Source: Lethocerus indicus
Lineage: Eukaryota; Arthropoda; Insecta; Hemiptera; Belostomatidae
Assembly (NCBI GenBank): GCA_019843655.1
Contig: JACDQD010000005.1
Location: forward strand, 8,211,575-8,275,574
Length of the DNA: 64,000 bases
Direction: 5' to 3'
Shown here: positions 62,625 through 64,000 of the stretch, piece by piece
Position numbering within the stretch: position 1 is the first letter of the stretch
How the letters are laid out: every line of letters begins with the position of its first letter
Made by a program: the position numbers and the translations under genes
The notes under the pieces: model-generated
The model's database searches: none
What the model saw: the letters and a program-made list of their open reading frames with translations, nothing else
Told to the model about the DNA's origin: nothing

Positions 62625-64000
<1,376 letters not shown>

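Overview
This is nuclear DNA of an animal, most likely an insect or another arthropod. It is AT-rich, has long intergenic stretches, short exons bounded by GT-AG (and a few GC-AG) introns, many (AT)n tracts, and no bacterial or viral layout. I cannot name the species. I recognise seven protein-coding genes by comparison with remembered family sequences, and rebuilt the multi-exon ones exon by exon using splice sites and codon phase.

Layout. 1-10.2 kb: no gene I can support; repeats, relics of a foldback element and a small GC-richer patch near 2.0-2.3 kb. 10.2-10.4 kb: Blcap (minus, single coding exon). 11.9-13.6 kb: RpS28 (plus, one coding exon), with a probable 3'UTR intron carrying a good H/ACA snoRNA candidate. 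14.1-19.7 kb: Aarsd1, the free-standing alanyl-tRNA editing protein (minus, 12 exons). 20.4-27.5 kb: SSR1/TRAP-alpha (plus, 5 exons, plus a possible alternative last exon). 29.1-44.6 kb: WASHC5/strumpellin (minus, 22 exons; one exon lacks one base as given). 45.3-57.8 kb: FBF1, a transition-fibre coiled-coil protein (plus, 22 exons). 62.6-64.0 kb: the last two exons of TGS1, trimethylguanosine synthase (minus, continues beyond the window).

Gene order. Three head-to-head pairs follow one another (Blcap/RpS28, Aarsd1/SSR1, WASHC5/FBF1). Starts within a pair are 0.7-1.5 kb apart, so shared promoter regions are plausible. The pairs meet tail to tail. The genes are not one pathway; they are housekeeping functions: translation and its fidelity, ER translocation, endosomal actin nucleation, cilium base, and snRNA/snoRNA cap modification.

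Repeats are the most unusual part. (1) A foldback (self-complementary) element occurs in about 18 full or partial copies; four are bounded by exact 12-14 bp direct repeats. (2) Two related repeat arrays, one inside the last WASHC5 intron (29.6-29.8 kb) and one just past FBF1 (58.1-58.5 kb), carry three and five close matches to the CTCF core motif. The motifs point toward each other across WASHC5-FBF1. (3) Two mariner-like MITE copies lie in opposite orientation. (4) There is a 390-bp palindromic element in FBF1. No CRISPR array, operon or phage was seen.
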